This document shows, piece after piece, positions 42,039 through 51,300 of a stretch of DNA of 64,000 nt. The translations under genes and the position numbers were made by a program. The number at the start of each line of letters is the position of its first letter. The stretch's first letter is position 1. Source of the DNA: Salinispora cortesiana (GTDB lineage Bacteria > Actinomycetota > Actinomycetes > Mycobacteriales > Micromonosporaceae); NCBI RefSeq assembly GCF_000484695.1, contig NZ_AXVR01000004.1, positions 103,318 through 167,317 on the forward strand, in the 5' to 3' direction. Under the pieces are notes generated by a model. That model did not search any database. It saw only the letters and a program-made list of their open reading frames with translations, and was not told where the DNA came from.

Positions 42039-43457
42039 TCAGCGGGTTGTGCCGAGTCGGCTGAGCAGGGCGCTGTCCTGGTCAAGAGCGGCCAGGTAGG
42101 AGCGAGCCCAGGCGTGGATGTCGTGCTGGTGTAGGTGCGTCCGCATCTCTCGCATCCGCGCGCGGACCTGATCCGGCTGGGCCCGGAGCGCCGCGAGCAG
42201 GCCCTGCTTGAGGCCTTCCAGGTCGTGCGGGTTTACCAGGTACGCCTGGGGTAGCTCGGCGGCGGCGCCGGCGAACTCACTGAGCAGCAGCGCGCCGGTG
42301 TCGTCTACCCGGGCGGCTACGTACTCTTTGGCGACCAGGTTCATGCCGTCCCGCAGCGGGGTCACCGCCATCACGTCCGCGATCCGGTAGAGCGCGGCCA
42401 ACTCGGCGCGGTCGAAGGGCTGGGTCAGGTAGTGGATGGCCGGCTCGCCGACGCGGCCGAACTCGCCGTTGATTCGGCCGACCTCGCGCTCCACCCGTTT
42501 GCGCAGGATCTGGTACTGCCCCACCCGCTCGCGGCTGGGCACCGCCACCTGAACCAGGACAGTGTCCTGTACCTTGACGTGCCCGTCGGCGATCAGCTCG
42601 CTGTACGCCTTCAGGCGCTGCTCGATGCCCTTGGTGTAGTCCATCCGGTCGACGCTGAGGATCACGTGTTCCGGGCTGCCCAGGTCACGGCGAAGCCGGC
42701 TGGCGTGGTCGGCGACGTCGGGCCGATCGGCCAGGGCGGCCATCTCGGCGGTGTCGATGGAGACCGGGAACGAACCGATGCGCACGATCCGGCCGTCAAC
42801 GGCGATTCGGTGGTCGGTGGCCGGCAGCCCGAGCACCCGGTCGGCGAGTTGGGCGAAGTTGTGTGCCGCCTGCGCCCGCTGGAAGCCGACGAGGTCGGCA
42901 CCGAGCATTCCCCGCAGGAGCTCGGCTCGCCGGGGGAGCTGCATGAACAGCTCCGGCGGCGGGAACGCCACGTGGAGGAAGAAGCCGATTCGTAGGTCCG
43001 GACGGAGCGCCCGGAGCAGGCCGGGCACGAGTTGTAGGTGGTAGTCCTGCACCCAGACCACGGCACCGGGCTCGGCCACCTCGGCGGCGGCCGCCGCAAA
43101 CCGTTGGTTGACGCGCTGGTAGGCCTCCCACCAGCGGCGGTGGTGCTCCGGCTGTTCGACGGCGTCGTGGTAGAGCGGCCAGAGCGTGGCGTTGGCGAAG
43201 CCCTCGTAGTGGTCACGCAGGTCGTCAGCGGTGAGCGGCACCGTGCGCATCCGGACACCGTCAACGTCGGGCAGCGCCGGTGCCGGCCCGGTGCCGCCCA
43301 CCCACCCCACCCAGGTGGCGGGTGTCTGCCGTAGCGGGGAGTGTAGGGCGCTCACCAGACCGCCGGGGCGGCGGCGCCATTCGCAGGCACCGTCGGGCGC
43401 CGTACTGTCGTCGATGGGGAGGCGGTTGGCGACCACCACCAGGGAACTCTGTCGCAC
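42039..43457 (-). CDS. otsA: Trehalose-6-phosphate synthase OtsA
   Basis: A GT20 enzyme that joins a nucleotide-activated glucose to glucose 6-phosphate, giving trehalose 6-phosphate. The 472-residue product shows [10 protein letters not shown] (about 7-16), [27 protein letters not shown] (~134-153), [36 protein letters not shown] (~268-284), [12 protein letters not shown], and [19 protein letters not shown] (~362-380). The otsB phosphatase is not in the window. GTG 43457 gives the family N-terminus but has a poor ribosome site. The substrate nucleotide (UDP- or GDP-glucose) cannot be decided. Confidence 0.95.
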   Translation of the reverse strand: MRQSSLVVVANRLPIDDSTAPDGACEWRRRPGGLVSALHSPLRQTPATWVGWVGGTGPAPALPDVDGVRMRTVPLTADDLRDHYEGFANATLWPLYHDAVEQPEHHRRWWEAYQRVNQRFAAAAAEVAEPGAVVWVQDYHLQLVPGLLRALRPDLRIGFFLHVAFPPPELFMQLPRRAELLRGMLGADLVGFQRAQAAHNFAQLADRVLGLPATDHRIAVDGRIVRIGSFPVSIDTAEMAALADRPDVADHASRLRRDLGSPEHVILSVDRMDYTKGIEQRLKAYSELIADGHVKVQDTVLVQVAVPSRERVGQYQILRKRVEREVGRINGEFGRVGEPAIHYLTQPFDRAELAALYRIADVMAVTPLRDGMNLVAKEYVAARVDDTGALLLSEFAGAAAELPQAYLVNPHDLEGLKQGLLAALRAQPDQVRARMREMRTHLHQHDIHAWARSYLAALDQDSALLSRLGTTR

Positions 43458-43538
43458 CTCGGACGTTTCCGATCTGCCGGAGACCGCCGCAACAGGGGGG
43501 TAGGGCCGGCAGCCGGCGGAGGGGGAATGACGGACAGC

Positions 43539-43568
43539 AGTATTCCTACTAACCGTAAGTTACACCAA
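43539..43568 (-). promoter_or_regulatory. Candidate promoter TTGGTG-18-AATACT for otsA
   Basis: On the minus strand TTGGTG (43563-43568) and AATACT (43539-43544) are 18 bases apart. Transcription would start about 75 bases before the otsA GTG. The surrounding 43540-43580 is AT-rich for this window. Confidence 0.4.
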
Positions 43569-43607
43569 TGTTACGTACCAGCTTCGGGGTGGGTTCCCTG
43601 GATCAGC

Positions 43608-44408
43608 TCAGACGACGGCGCCGTCGTCCGGGTCGTGTTCGTCCCGGTCGCCGGGGCGGAGCCGGCAGACCAGGGTGACGAAGCCGGCCAGGATGCCGGT
43701 GAAGCCGAGCAGGGTGACAATCCCCGGGTCTACCGGAAGTAGCGGCGGGTAGAGGAAGAGCAGGAAGCCGACCAGGATGGCCAGGATGCCGAGCGCGGCG
43801 TACTTGGAGATGCGGGGCAACGGTGGGGGCGGGGGCGGCGTGTACCGCTCTGCGTCCTCGTCGTCGTCGGGCAGGTCCGCGCCGAAGGTGTCCAACCCGT
43901 CGAGGAGTGACGGCTCCTCCTCCCGCTCCTGGCTGACGGAGACGCCGGAGACGTCCGCTGCGTAGGGCAGTCGCCGGGTGTCGGTGGAGGTCCGGCCGGC
44001 CCGGTCGTCGTCCACGTCTTCTGCGGCGGGCCACCGGTTGTCACCACCGCTGGCGGAGGTGGTGTGGAACCCGGCGACTATCCGGGCCCATTCGGCCTCG
44101 ATGTCGGGTTCGTTGTCCCGGGCTCGGTCGGTGGCGCCCTCGTCGGCGAGTTGGGTCAGATAGTCCCGGGCGGTTCGCAGGTGGGAGCGGTCCACGTACA
44201 GCCGGTCGATCGGCCGGGGTGGGACTGTGGTGGTGCGGGTGACCGGGTTGAGGTCGGCCGAGGGCTGTAGGTAGGCGGCGATGCCACCGGCGGCGAGCAC
44301 GTCCAAAAGGTGCTCACCGACCCGGGGATCCACATCACCGGCGACCGCGTACTCGCTTGCGTCGATCCCGTTGTCCCGCCGTCCCCGGCGGGCCCCACCC
44401 GCTGACAC
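43608..44408 (-). CDS. DUF308-like two-helix membrane protein
   Basis: A 266-residue actinobacterial protein of unknown function. Residues ~1-100 form a small folded region (DVDPRVGEHLLDVLAAGGIA, then DRLYVDRSHLRTARDYLTQL). An acidic, disordered stretch follows (~105-200, with PDDDEDAERY and PPPPPPLP), then two transmembrane helices (~205-225 and 230-250) and a charged tail GDRDEHDPDDGAVV. GTG 44408 has GAGGAGG seven bases upstream. It sits between otsA and the Crp-family regulator without overlap to either. Confidence 0.8.
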   Translation of the reverse strand: MSAGGARRGRRDNGIDASEYAVAGDVDPRVGEHLLDVLAAGGIAAYLQPSADLNPVTRTTTVPPRPIDRLYVDRSHLRTARDYLTQLADEGATDRARDNEPDIEAEWARIVAGFHTTSASGGDNRWPAAEDVDDDRAGRTSTDTRRLPYAADVSGVSVSQEREEEPSLLDGLDTFGADLPDDDEDAERYTPPPPPPLPRISKYAALGILAILVGFLLFLYPPLLPVDPGIVTLLGFTGILAGFVTLVCRLRPGDRDEHDPDDGAVV

Positions 44409-44600
44409 CGGACAACCTCCTCATCGCGCGCCGGGGCGCGCTCCCGAAGCCTCTCGGCGTCTGTGCCCGCCGTGTCTTGAATCGTGACACGCCGGGGACC
44501 GGTTGCGGGAGTGCGTTCGGTCGCGTCTTGCGATCGGAGCGGTCGCCGGGCGAGCCCGACCGGGGCCGATCGCCCGCCCCGGACCCGATCGTACGTGCCG

Positions 44601-45293
44601 TCAGCGCTCGCTCATGCCGGCGCGGCGGCGTAGCGACGCCACGTCGGTCACCACGATCCGGCGCCCCTCGGTGCGCAGCCAGCCCCGACTGGCGAAGGAG
44701 CCGATCGCCTGGTTGACGCTTTGCCGGGAGCCGCCGGCCATCTCGGCGAGCTGGCTCTGGTTGAGCTCAATGGTGATCATGGGGGCCTGGCTCTCACCGG
44801 CCAGGCGGACCAGCGTCTTGGCCACCCTTCCGGGCAGATCGAGGAAGACATGGTCGGCGTTCTGCTCGGTCAGCCGGCGGATCAGGCTGCCCAGGGAGCG
44901 CATCACCGCGTCAAGGATGCGCGGGTTCGAGTGCACCAACTCCATGAAGGCGCCCCGGGACAGGGCGAGGGCCGCGCAGTCCTCGATTGCCTCGGCGGAT
45001 GCCGACCGGGTGGAGGCGTCCAGCAGTGAGACCTCGCCCAGCACCTCTGGCGGCCGGATCACCGACAGCACTGCCCGCTCACCGGTGGGAGCCGTGCGGA
45101 AGACGGCCACCGCACCGCGGCGTAGCACGATCAGGGACTCGCCCGGGTCGTTCTCCACGAAGAGCAGCTGCCCCTTGCGGTAGGTGCGTGGCACCGCCGC
45201 CGCGATTACTCGTTGTCGGGCTTCTGGCTCGAGGCCGGCGAACATCTCGACGCCCGTGAGCGCGTCACCCGGCTCCGGTAGGCGCACCTCCAC
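44601..45293 (-). CDS. Crp/Fnr-family transcription regulator
   Basis: A 230-residue regulator. The cyclic-nucleotide-binding domain (about 10-125) has RKGQLLFVENDPGESLIVLR and the phosphate-binding cassette LGEVSLLDASTRSASAEA with the Glu, Arg and Ser expected for cAMP contact. A connecting helix follows, and the DNA-binding domain (~165-225) has QLAEMAGGSRQSVNQAIGSF and SRGWLRTEGRRIVVTD. It is close in architecture to actinobacterial Crp/GlxR. GTG 45293 is chosen because GGGGGAGGGG stands upstream and the homologous N-terminus is near VEVRLPEPGD; GTG 45335 is the alternative. Targets are not evident here. Confidence 0.9.
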   Translation of the reverse strand: MEVRLPEPGDALTGVEMFAGLEPEARQRVIAAAVPRTYRKGQLLFVENDPGESLIVLRRGAVAVFRTAPTGERAVLSVIRPPEVLGEVSLLDASTRSASAEAIEDCAALALSRGAFMELVHSNPRILDAVMRSLGSLIRRLTEQNADHVFLDLPGRVAKTLVRLAGESQAPMITIELNQSQLAEMAGGSRQSVNQAIGSFASRGWLRTEGRRIVVTDVASLRRRAGMSER

Positions 45294-45554
45294 GGCCCAA
45301 CCCCTCCCCCGGTCAAGGACCCCTGACTCGCTCACCGGGTGAACCTGACAGGGACTGCCAAGGTGCTCCGACGCCTCCGGTAGCGGTACACATCAGATCA
45401 TGACGGCCTGGTCGCTTGCTGTACACCCCTCAATTCGTTTGCGTGACCTTCGAGACCTTTCCGATACCAGTTCTGACCTGCGAGGACGCGGAGCGCTCCG
45501 GCGGGCGGCACCCACCCTGGTCCGGTCCTGGCGGCGTACGCCAGGATGGCGGTG

Positions 45555-46076
45555 ATGGTTTATCGCTACTTCTATGACTGCGAGTTCATCGAGGATGGCC
45601 GCACCATCGACCTGGTGTCGATCGGCGTCGTCGATGAGTACGGCCGTGACTTCTACGCTGTCTCCACCGAGTTCGACGACTCCCGGGCGGTGTCCTGGGT
45701 GCGTCGCAACGTGCTGAGTCAGTTGCCGTCGCCGGCGGATCGGGCCTGGCGGTCCCGCGCGCGGATCCGGGACGAACTGGAGGAGTTCCTGTTGGAGCCG
45801 GTCCGGGGCCGCCCCGGCGAGCAGCTGGAGCTGTGGGCGTGGTACGCGGCGTACGATCACGTGTCGCTGGCGCAGCTGTGGGGGGCGATGACGGCACTGC
45901 CTCGTCAGATCCCGCGCTTCACCAAGGACCTGCGCCAGCTCTGGGATGACCGGGGTCGTCCGCCGCTGCCGGACGCGGACGCGGCTCGGCACGACGCGCT
46001 GGTGGACGCGCGACACAACCTGGCTCGGTGGCAGGCCATGACCGGACCGGGTCGGACCGGATCGGGTCGACGTTGA
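45555..46076 (+). CDS. DEDDh 3'-5' exoribonuclease, Rv2179c type
   Basis: A 173-residue single-domain exoribonuclease. The DEDDh residues appear in YFYDCEFIEDGRTIDLVSIG (Asp and Glu), AWYAAYDHVSLAQLWG (middle Asp) and HDALVDARHNLARW (His and last Asp). In mycobacteria Rv2179c digests single-stranded 3' overhangs on RNA. ATG 45555 is preferred over ATG 45546 because the related protein begins with RYFYD and AGGA lies eight bases upstream. The product ends in a Gly/Arg/Thr-rich tail. In mycobacteria the gene neighbours aroG; here aroG is 16 kb away with the sugar locus in between. Confidence 0.9.
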   Translation: MVYRYFYDCEFIEDGRTIDLVSIGVVDEYGRDFYAVSTEFDDSRAVSWVRRNVLSQLPSPADRAWRSRARIRDELEEFLLEPVRGRPGEQLELWAWYAAYDHVSLAQLWGAMTALPRQIPRFTKDLRQLWDDRGRPPLPDADAARHDALVDARHNLARWQAMTGPGRTGSGRR

Positions 46077-46263
46077 TCAGATACCGCTCCGGGGACTGGC
46101 TACCGCCTGGTAGCCGGGGTGCGGTGTCGGCGCATAGCGGACGGGACTACAGTTCGCAATGACGGCCCGCCCCGGGCCGGCAATGGCGCCGATGGTCTGT
46201 TTCGACACATATCCTGGGGCTTAACCGGGCTTTACCCAATGTTCCCAGGAGGATGAGCAGATC

Positions 46264-47292
46264 ATGCGTATCGGCGTGCTCACCGGCGGCGGCGACTGCC
46301 CCGGTCTCAACGCGGTCATCCGGGCGGTGGTCCGCAAGGGCGTGGCCAACTACGGTCACGAGTTTGTGGGCTTCCGGGATGGCTGGAAGGGCCCGCTCGA
46401 GGGGCTCTCTCGCCCGCTGGGGATCGCAGAGGTGCGGGGAATCCTGCCGCGTGGCGGTACGATCCTGGGCTCCTCCCGGACCAACCCGTTCAAGATTGAG
46501 AACGGCGTTGAGCGGATCAAGGAGAACCTCGCCACGCAGGGTGTTGACGCGCTGATCGCGATCGGCGGCGAGGACACCCTCGGTGTCGCCACCAAGCTGC
46601 ACGAACTCGGCGTCAACGTCATCGGCGTGCCGAAGACGATCGACAACGACCTCGGCGCCACCGACTACACCTTCGGCTTCGACACCGCGGTCAACATCGC
46701 GATGGAGGCTATCGACCGGCTGCACACCACCGCCGAGAGCCACCACCGCACCCTGGTGGTCGAGGTGATGGGTCGGCACGCTGGCTGGATTGCCCTGCAC
46801 GCCGGTCTCGCCGGTGGCGCCAACGTGATCCTGCTGCCGGAGCGGCAGTTCGATGTGAACCAGGTCGCCGGCTACGTCGAGAAGCGCTTCCAGCACCAGT
46901 ACGCCCCGATCGTCGTGGTCGCCGAGGGCGCCCACCCGCTCGAGGGGCAGATGGTCCTGCACAACCAGGAGCTGGACGCCTTCGGCCACGTCCGCCTCGG
47001 TGGCGTCGGCCAGTGGCTCGCCGAGCAGCTCGAAGCCAAGACCGGCAAGGAAGCCCGTACCGTCGTGCTCGGCCACATCCAGCGCGGGGGCACCCCGACC
47101 GCCTTCGACCGGGTGCTCGCCACCCGGCTGGGTCTCCAGGCGATCGACGCCGTGCACGAGGGGGACTGGGGCAAGATGGTGGCGATGCAGAGCACGGACA
47201 TCGTTCGCGTGCCGCTGGCCGAGGCCACCCGCGAGCTCAAGACCGTGCCGCTGGAGCGGTACGCCGAGGCCGAGGTCTTCTTCGGTAGCTGA
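46264..47292 (+). CDS. 6-phosphofructokinase, PPi-type signature
   Basis: A 342-residue group III PfkA-type enzyme that phosphorylates fructose 6-phosphate at C1. N-terminal GVLTGGGDCPGLNAVIR, the phosphoryl-donor loop IGGEDTLGVA (about 100-109), PKTIDNDLGATDYTFGFDTA (123-142), EVMGRHAGWIALHAGLA and GHIQRGGTPTAFDRVLATRLG are all present. Residue 104 is Asp and residue 124 is Lys, the pair that marks pyrophosphate-dependent enzymes; ATP enzymes usually have Gly104. The donor is therefore predicted to be PPi, making the step reversible. ATG 46264 lies 11 bases after AGGAGG. A 16-bp hairpin follows. Confidence 0.93.
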   Translation: MRIGVLTGGGDCPGLNAVIRAVVRKGVANYGHEFVGFRDGWKGPLEGLSRPLGIAEVRGILPRGGTILGSSRTNPFKIENGVERIKENLATQGVDALIAIGGEDTLGVATKLHELGVNVIGVPKTIDNDLGATDYTFGFDTAVNIAMEAIDRLHTTAESHHRTLVVEVMGRHAGWIALHAGLAGGANVILLPERQFDVNQVAGYVEKRFQHQYAPIVVVAEGAHPLEGQMVLHNQELDAFGHVRLGGVGQWLAEQLEAKTGKEARTVVLGHIQRGGTPTAFDRVLATRLGLQAIDAVHEGDWGKMVAMQSTDIVRVPLAEATRELKTVPLERYAEAEVFFGS

Positions 47293-47299
47293 CCGTTGC

Positions 47300-47336
47300 G
47301 CCGGTGCGCGGTGGGCCCGGCCCACCGCGCACCGGC
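47300..47336 (+). terminator. Terminator hairpin after the phosphofructokinase gene, 16-bp stem
   Basis: GCCGGTGCGCGGTGGG pairs perfectly with CCCACCGCGCACCGGC around CCCGG. TACGCT directly after it (47338-47343) may be the -10 box for proC. Confidence 0.8.
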
Positions 47337-47358
47337 CTACGCTGGAAGGGGTACGGCG

Positions 47359-48177
47359 ATGGCGGATACCGTGCACCCGGTCGCGGTTATTGGGGCCGGC
47401 AAGATCGGCGAGCTGGTGCTCTCGGGCCTGCTGCGCTCGGGCTGGCCGGCGGAGCGGCTGCTGGCCACCACCCGGCGGCAGGCACGGGCCGAGGAACTGG
47501 CCCTTCGCTACGGCGTACGGATGGTCGACAACCACACTGCGGTGGCCGAGGCCGAGGTGCTCGCGATCGCGGTCAAGCCGCAGGACGCGGCCGCGTTGCT
47601 GGACGAGATCGGCCCGAAGATTCCGGCCGACAAGCTGGTCATCTCGCTCTGTGCTGGCCTGCCCACCAGCTTCTTCGGTCGGCGGTTGGCCGCCGGCACC
47701 CCGGTGGTGCGGGTGATGACCAACACTCCGGCTCTGGTTGACGAGGCGATGTCGGCGATCTCCGCCGGGGAGCACGCCACCGGCGCGCACCTGGCCCTGG
47801 CCGAGGAGATGTTCACCCCGCTCGGCGGGACCCTGCGGGTCCCCGAGTCGCAGCAGGACGCGGTGACCGCGTTGTCGGGTTCCGGGCCGGCGTACTTCTA
47901 CCTGCTGGTTGAGGCGATGGTCGACGCGGGTATCCTGCTTGGCCTGCCCCGGCAGGTTGCCCACGAGTTGATCGTGCAGACCGCGATCGGGTCGGCGGTC
48001 ATGCTGCGCGACTCCGGTGAGCACCCGGTAAAGCTGCGGGAGGCGGTGACCTCGCCCGCCGGCACCACCATCTCTGCCGTCCGCGAGTTGGAGAAGCACG
48101 GGGTGCGGGCGGCGCTGTTGGCCGCCTTGGAGGCGGCCCGGGACCGGGCCGGGGAGCTGGCCGCCCAGGCCGACTGA
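47359..48177 (+). CDS. proC: Pyrroline-5-carboxylate reductase ProC
   Basis: Last enzyme of proline synthesis, reducing pyrroline-5-carboxylate with NAD(P)H. The 272-residue product shows the Rossmann motif VAVIGAGKIGELVLSGL (about 8-24), VKPQDAAALLDEI, VISLCAGLP, VVRVMTNTPALVDEAMSAIS, and the C-terminal signature SGSGPAYFYLLVEAM followed by LREAVTSPAGTTISAVRELE. ATG 47359 has AAGGGG eight bases upstream and falls just after a TACGCT box. It is convergent with the GH92 gene, with a strong hairpin between. Confidence 0.95.
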   Translation: MADTVHPVAVIGAGKIGELVLSGLLRSGWPAERLLATTRRQARAEELALRYGVRMVDNHTAVAEAEVLAIAVKPQDAAALLDEIGPKIPADKLVISLCAGLPTSFFGRRLAAGTPVVRVMTNTPALVDEAMSAISAGEHATGAHLALAEEMFTPLGGTLRVPESQQDAVTALSGSGPAYFYLLVEAMVDAGILLGLPRQVAHELIVQTAIGSAVMLRDSGEHPVKLREAVTSPAGTTISAVRELEKHGVRAALLAALEAARDRAGELAAQAD

Positions 48178-48249
48178 GCGGCAACGGACACCGGTCGGAC
48201 GCGGCGCCGGGAGCAGACCGGCCGCGTTGACGGCCACCGGGACGAAGGT

Positions 48250-48274
48250 GGCCCCGAGGGGCACCCTCGGGGCC
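48250..48274. terminator. Bidirectional terminator between proC and the GH92 gene
   Basis: GGCCCCGAGGG pairs with CCCTCGGGGCC around a GCA loop, an 11-bp stem between two convergent genes. Confidence 0.75.
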
Positions 48275-48317
48275 GGTAGCGGGGCCGGCCACTGTGCAGC
48301 GGCCGGCCCCGGAATCG

Positions 48318-51300
48318 TCACAGGTCCTTACACTGCCCGGAGGTCGGTCCCTGCACCGAGTTCGGCACGCCGTTGTCGGTGGGCGCAACGGTGTTCTGAG
48401 AGCACGACAGTGGTCCGCCGACCGACCCCGCCGCGATCACCGGCGCCTGGTTCTGCGTCAGGACCGTCGGCCCGGCGACGCTGGTGCGTTCGATGCTCAC
48501 CTCGCCGGTCACGTGGGACACCGTCAGCGGCCCACCGATCTGGACCTCCTGGAGCACCACCGCCTCGGCCCCGTTGGCGGCCACCGGACCGGAGATGGTC
48601 GAGTCAACCGCGTAGAGCGCGGCACCGGAGCGCACCGTCACCGGCCCCTTGACGGTCGCCTCGGACAGGCACGTCACCCCGGAGTCGATCTTCAGAGGGC
48701 CCTTGACGTTGCCGCTCACCGTCTTCGTGCACTCCGGTGACGCCGTGGCGAGCAGCTCGACCTCGGCGAGGACGGGGACGGAGTCGCGGCTCTCGGGCGT
48801 GAGCCGGTAGTGCAGGTACCGCCCGGGCCGGTCTACGGCGAAGGACCGGGTCTGCAGTCGCCAGGTGAACTCCTCACCGGCGCGACTGTCGATGGTGGTC
48901 CAGGTGTCCCCGTCGTAGGAGCCCTGCAGGTGCCAACCCACCGGGTCGGTCCCGGTGTCCGGCCCCGACGTGAGGGTGTAGTGCAGGACCCGCTCCGGGG
49001 CGCCCACCACCGCCCACTGCACCGGCGCCGCCACCGGAGCCGAGGTGGTGGAGGTGTTGTCGGCCAGCGCCGCCGGACCACCGGTCACCGCGATGTCGGA
49101 CATCGGTCGGGGTGTCTCACCGGAGGCGGTGAGCGACGGCGGGAGGTCCTCCTCGCCGCTGCCCCAGGAGGACGGTTGCGAGCCCATGTTGAAGTCCAGC
49201 ACCGCGCCATCGGCCAGCACCTCGTGTGAGATCGAGGTCTGCTGGTACGGCTTCCCGTTGACCTTGAGGCCCTGCACGTAGACGTTGTCGGCGCTGTTGT
49301 TCGGCGCGTTGACAACGATCTTTTTGCCGTTGTCCAGGTGCACGGTGGCCTTCGTGAACAGCGGTGAGCCGATCACGTAGTTCTCGCTACCCACCTGGAG
49401 CGGGTAGAAGCCCAGTGCGCTGAACAGGTACCACGCCGAGGTCTCGCCGTTGTCCTCGTCCCCGGCGTACCCTTGGCCGATCTCGCTGCCGATGTACAGC
49501 CGGGACAGCACCTCTCGGACGATCTTCTGCGTCTTGGCCGGCTGGCCGGCGTAGTTGTACATCCAGGGAATGTGGTGCGACACCTGGTTGCTGAAGCCCC
49601 ACATGCCCATCCGGACGTCCCGCGCCTCCCGCATCTCGTGGATGATCCGGCCGTACGAGCCGGGGAAGGTCCCCGTCTCCGGCGTGGCGAAGAACTCGTC
49701 CAGCTTCTCGGCCAGCGCCTCCCGTCCGCCGTACAGGTTGGCGAGGCCCTCGCCGTCGTGCGGAACGTGGAAGGCGAAGTTCCACCCGTTGGTCTCGGTG
49801 TAGTCGTGCTCGTGCCCCCACACGTGCGGCTCGTACGTCTCCGGCGTCGACTTCCACTGCCCGGACGCGTTACGTCCCTGGAAGAACTCGATCGCGGGGT
49901 CGAACGTGTGCACGTAGTTCAGCGCCCGGCTGCGGAAGTACTCCGCCTCCTCCCGGTAACGGGACCGGTCGGCCTCCGGGGTCTCCGGGTCCTCGGCCAG
50001 CTCGGCGGCCATGTTCGCGATGCCGAAGTCGTTGATGTAGCCCTCCAGCGCCCAGGAGACGCCTTCGGAGACCGCGGTCGAGGTGTACCCGTCGAAGATC
50101 GATTCCTGCAGGCCCTTCCGGCCAACGCTGCTGTTGTTGGCGTTCCCGGGCGGCACGACGGTGGCGTTGCGTACCGCCGCGTCGTACGCGTCCCGTACGT
50201 CGAAGTTGCGTACCCCCTTGACGTACGCGTCAGCGAACGAGACGTCCGAGCTGGTGCCGGTCATCAGGTTCCGGTAGCCGGGGGCCGACCACCGCGACAC
50301 CCAACCACCGTCCCGGTACTGCTGGACGAAGCCGTCAACGAGTTCACCGGCGGTGGTGGGGTTGAACAGCGCGTACGCCGGCCAGGTGGTGCGGTAAGTG
50401 TCCCAGAAGCCGTTGTTGACGTACACCTTTCCGGCCACCACGTCCGCACCGGTCTCGGTCGGGGTGGTTCCCGGCGGAAGGGTGCTCGAGGTGGACGACT
50501 GCACCGCGTGCTTCCACACCGGAGCGTCCGCGGTTCCGACGTTCTCGTGCGCGGAGTTCGGGTAGAGGAAGAGTCGGTAGAGGTTGGAGTACAGGGTCAC
50601 CAGCTGTTCGTCGGTAGCCCCCTCGACCTCGATGACCTTGAGCTTGTCGTCCCAGAGGTCCTGGGCGCGGTCGCGGACGGTGTCGAAGGTGTCGTTCTCA
50701 GCGATCTCCAGCGCCAGGTTCTTCCGAGCCTGGTCGAGGGAGATCAGCGAGGTTGCGATCCGCAGTGTTACGACCTTCGACGTCGAGGTGTCGAAGGCCA
50801 GGTAGCCGGTCACGTCGTCGCCGCCACCACCGGTCAACCCGCCGTGGGCGACGACGGGGCGGTCCACTGTGCCGTAGACGAACATCCGGGTGGCGCCGCT
50901 GCCCAGCCGGGCGTCGGAGAAGCCGGTCACGGTGCCGTCGGCGTTGAGGGTCAGACCACCCTGGTTGTTGAGGTTGTCGAAGATCAGATTCCCGCGGTCC
51001 CCGGTGAAGGTGAAGCGGAACATCGCGGCATGGTCGGTGGGAGCGATCTCCGTCTTGAGCCCGTTGTCGAAGGTCACGCCGTAGTAGTGGGGCTTGGCCG
51101 TCTCGTTGGCATGTTGGAAGGCCAGCGCCCGGGCCGTCCTGTTGGCGTTCGGCTTGTCGCTGGCCGCCGACGGCATGACCTGGAAGGTCTGCCGGTCACC
51201 GATCCACGGGCTGGGCTCGTGGCTGGCGGTGAACGCCTGGATCGTCGGCCGGTTGTCGGCGTTGTTGTCCCGTTGGTACTGGTAGACCCAGCTGTTCGAG

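Noticed and set aside
46147..48321. 724-codon open frame opposite the phosphofructokinase and proC genes
   Set aside because: It spans two well-identified genes on the other strand; its openness is a high-GC artefact.
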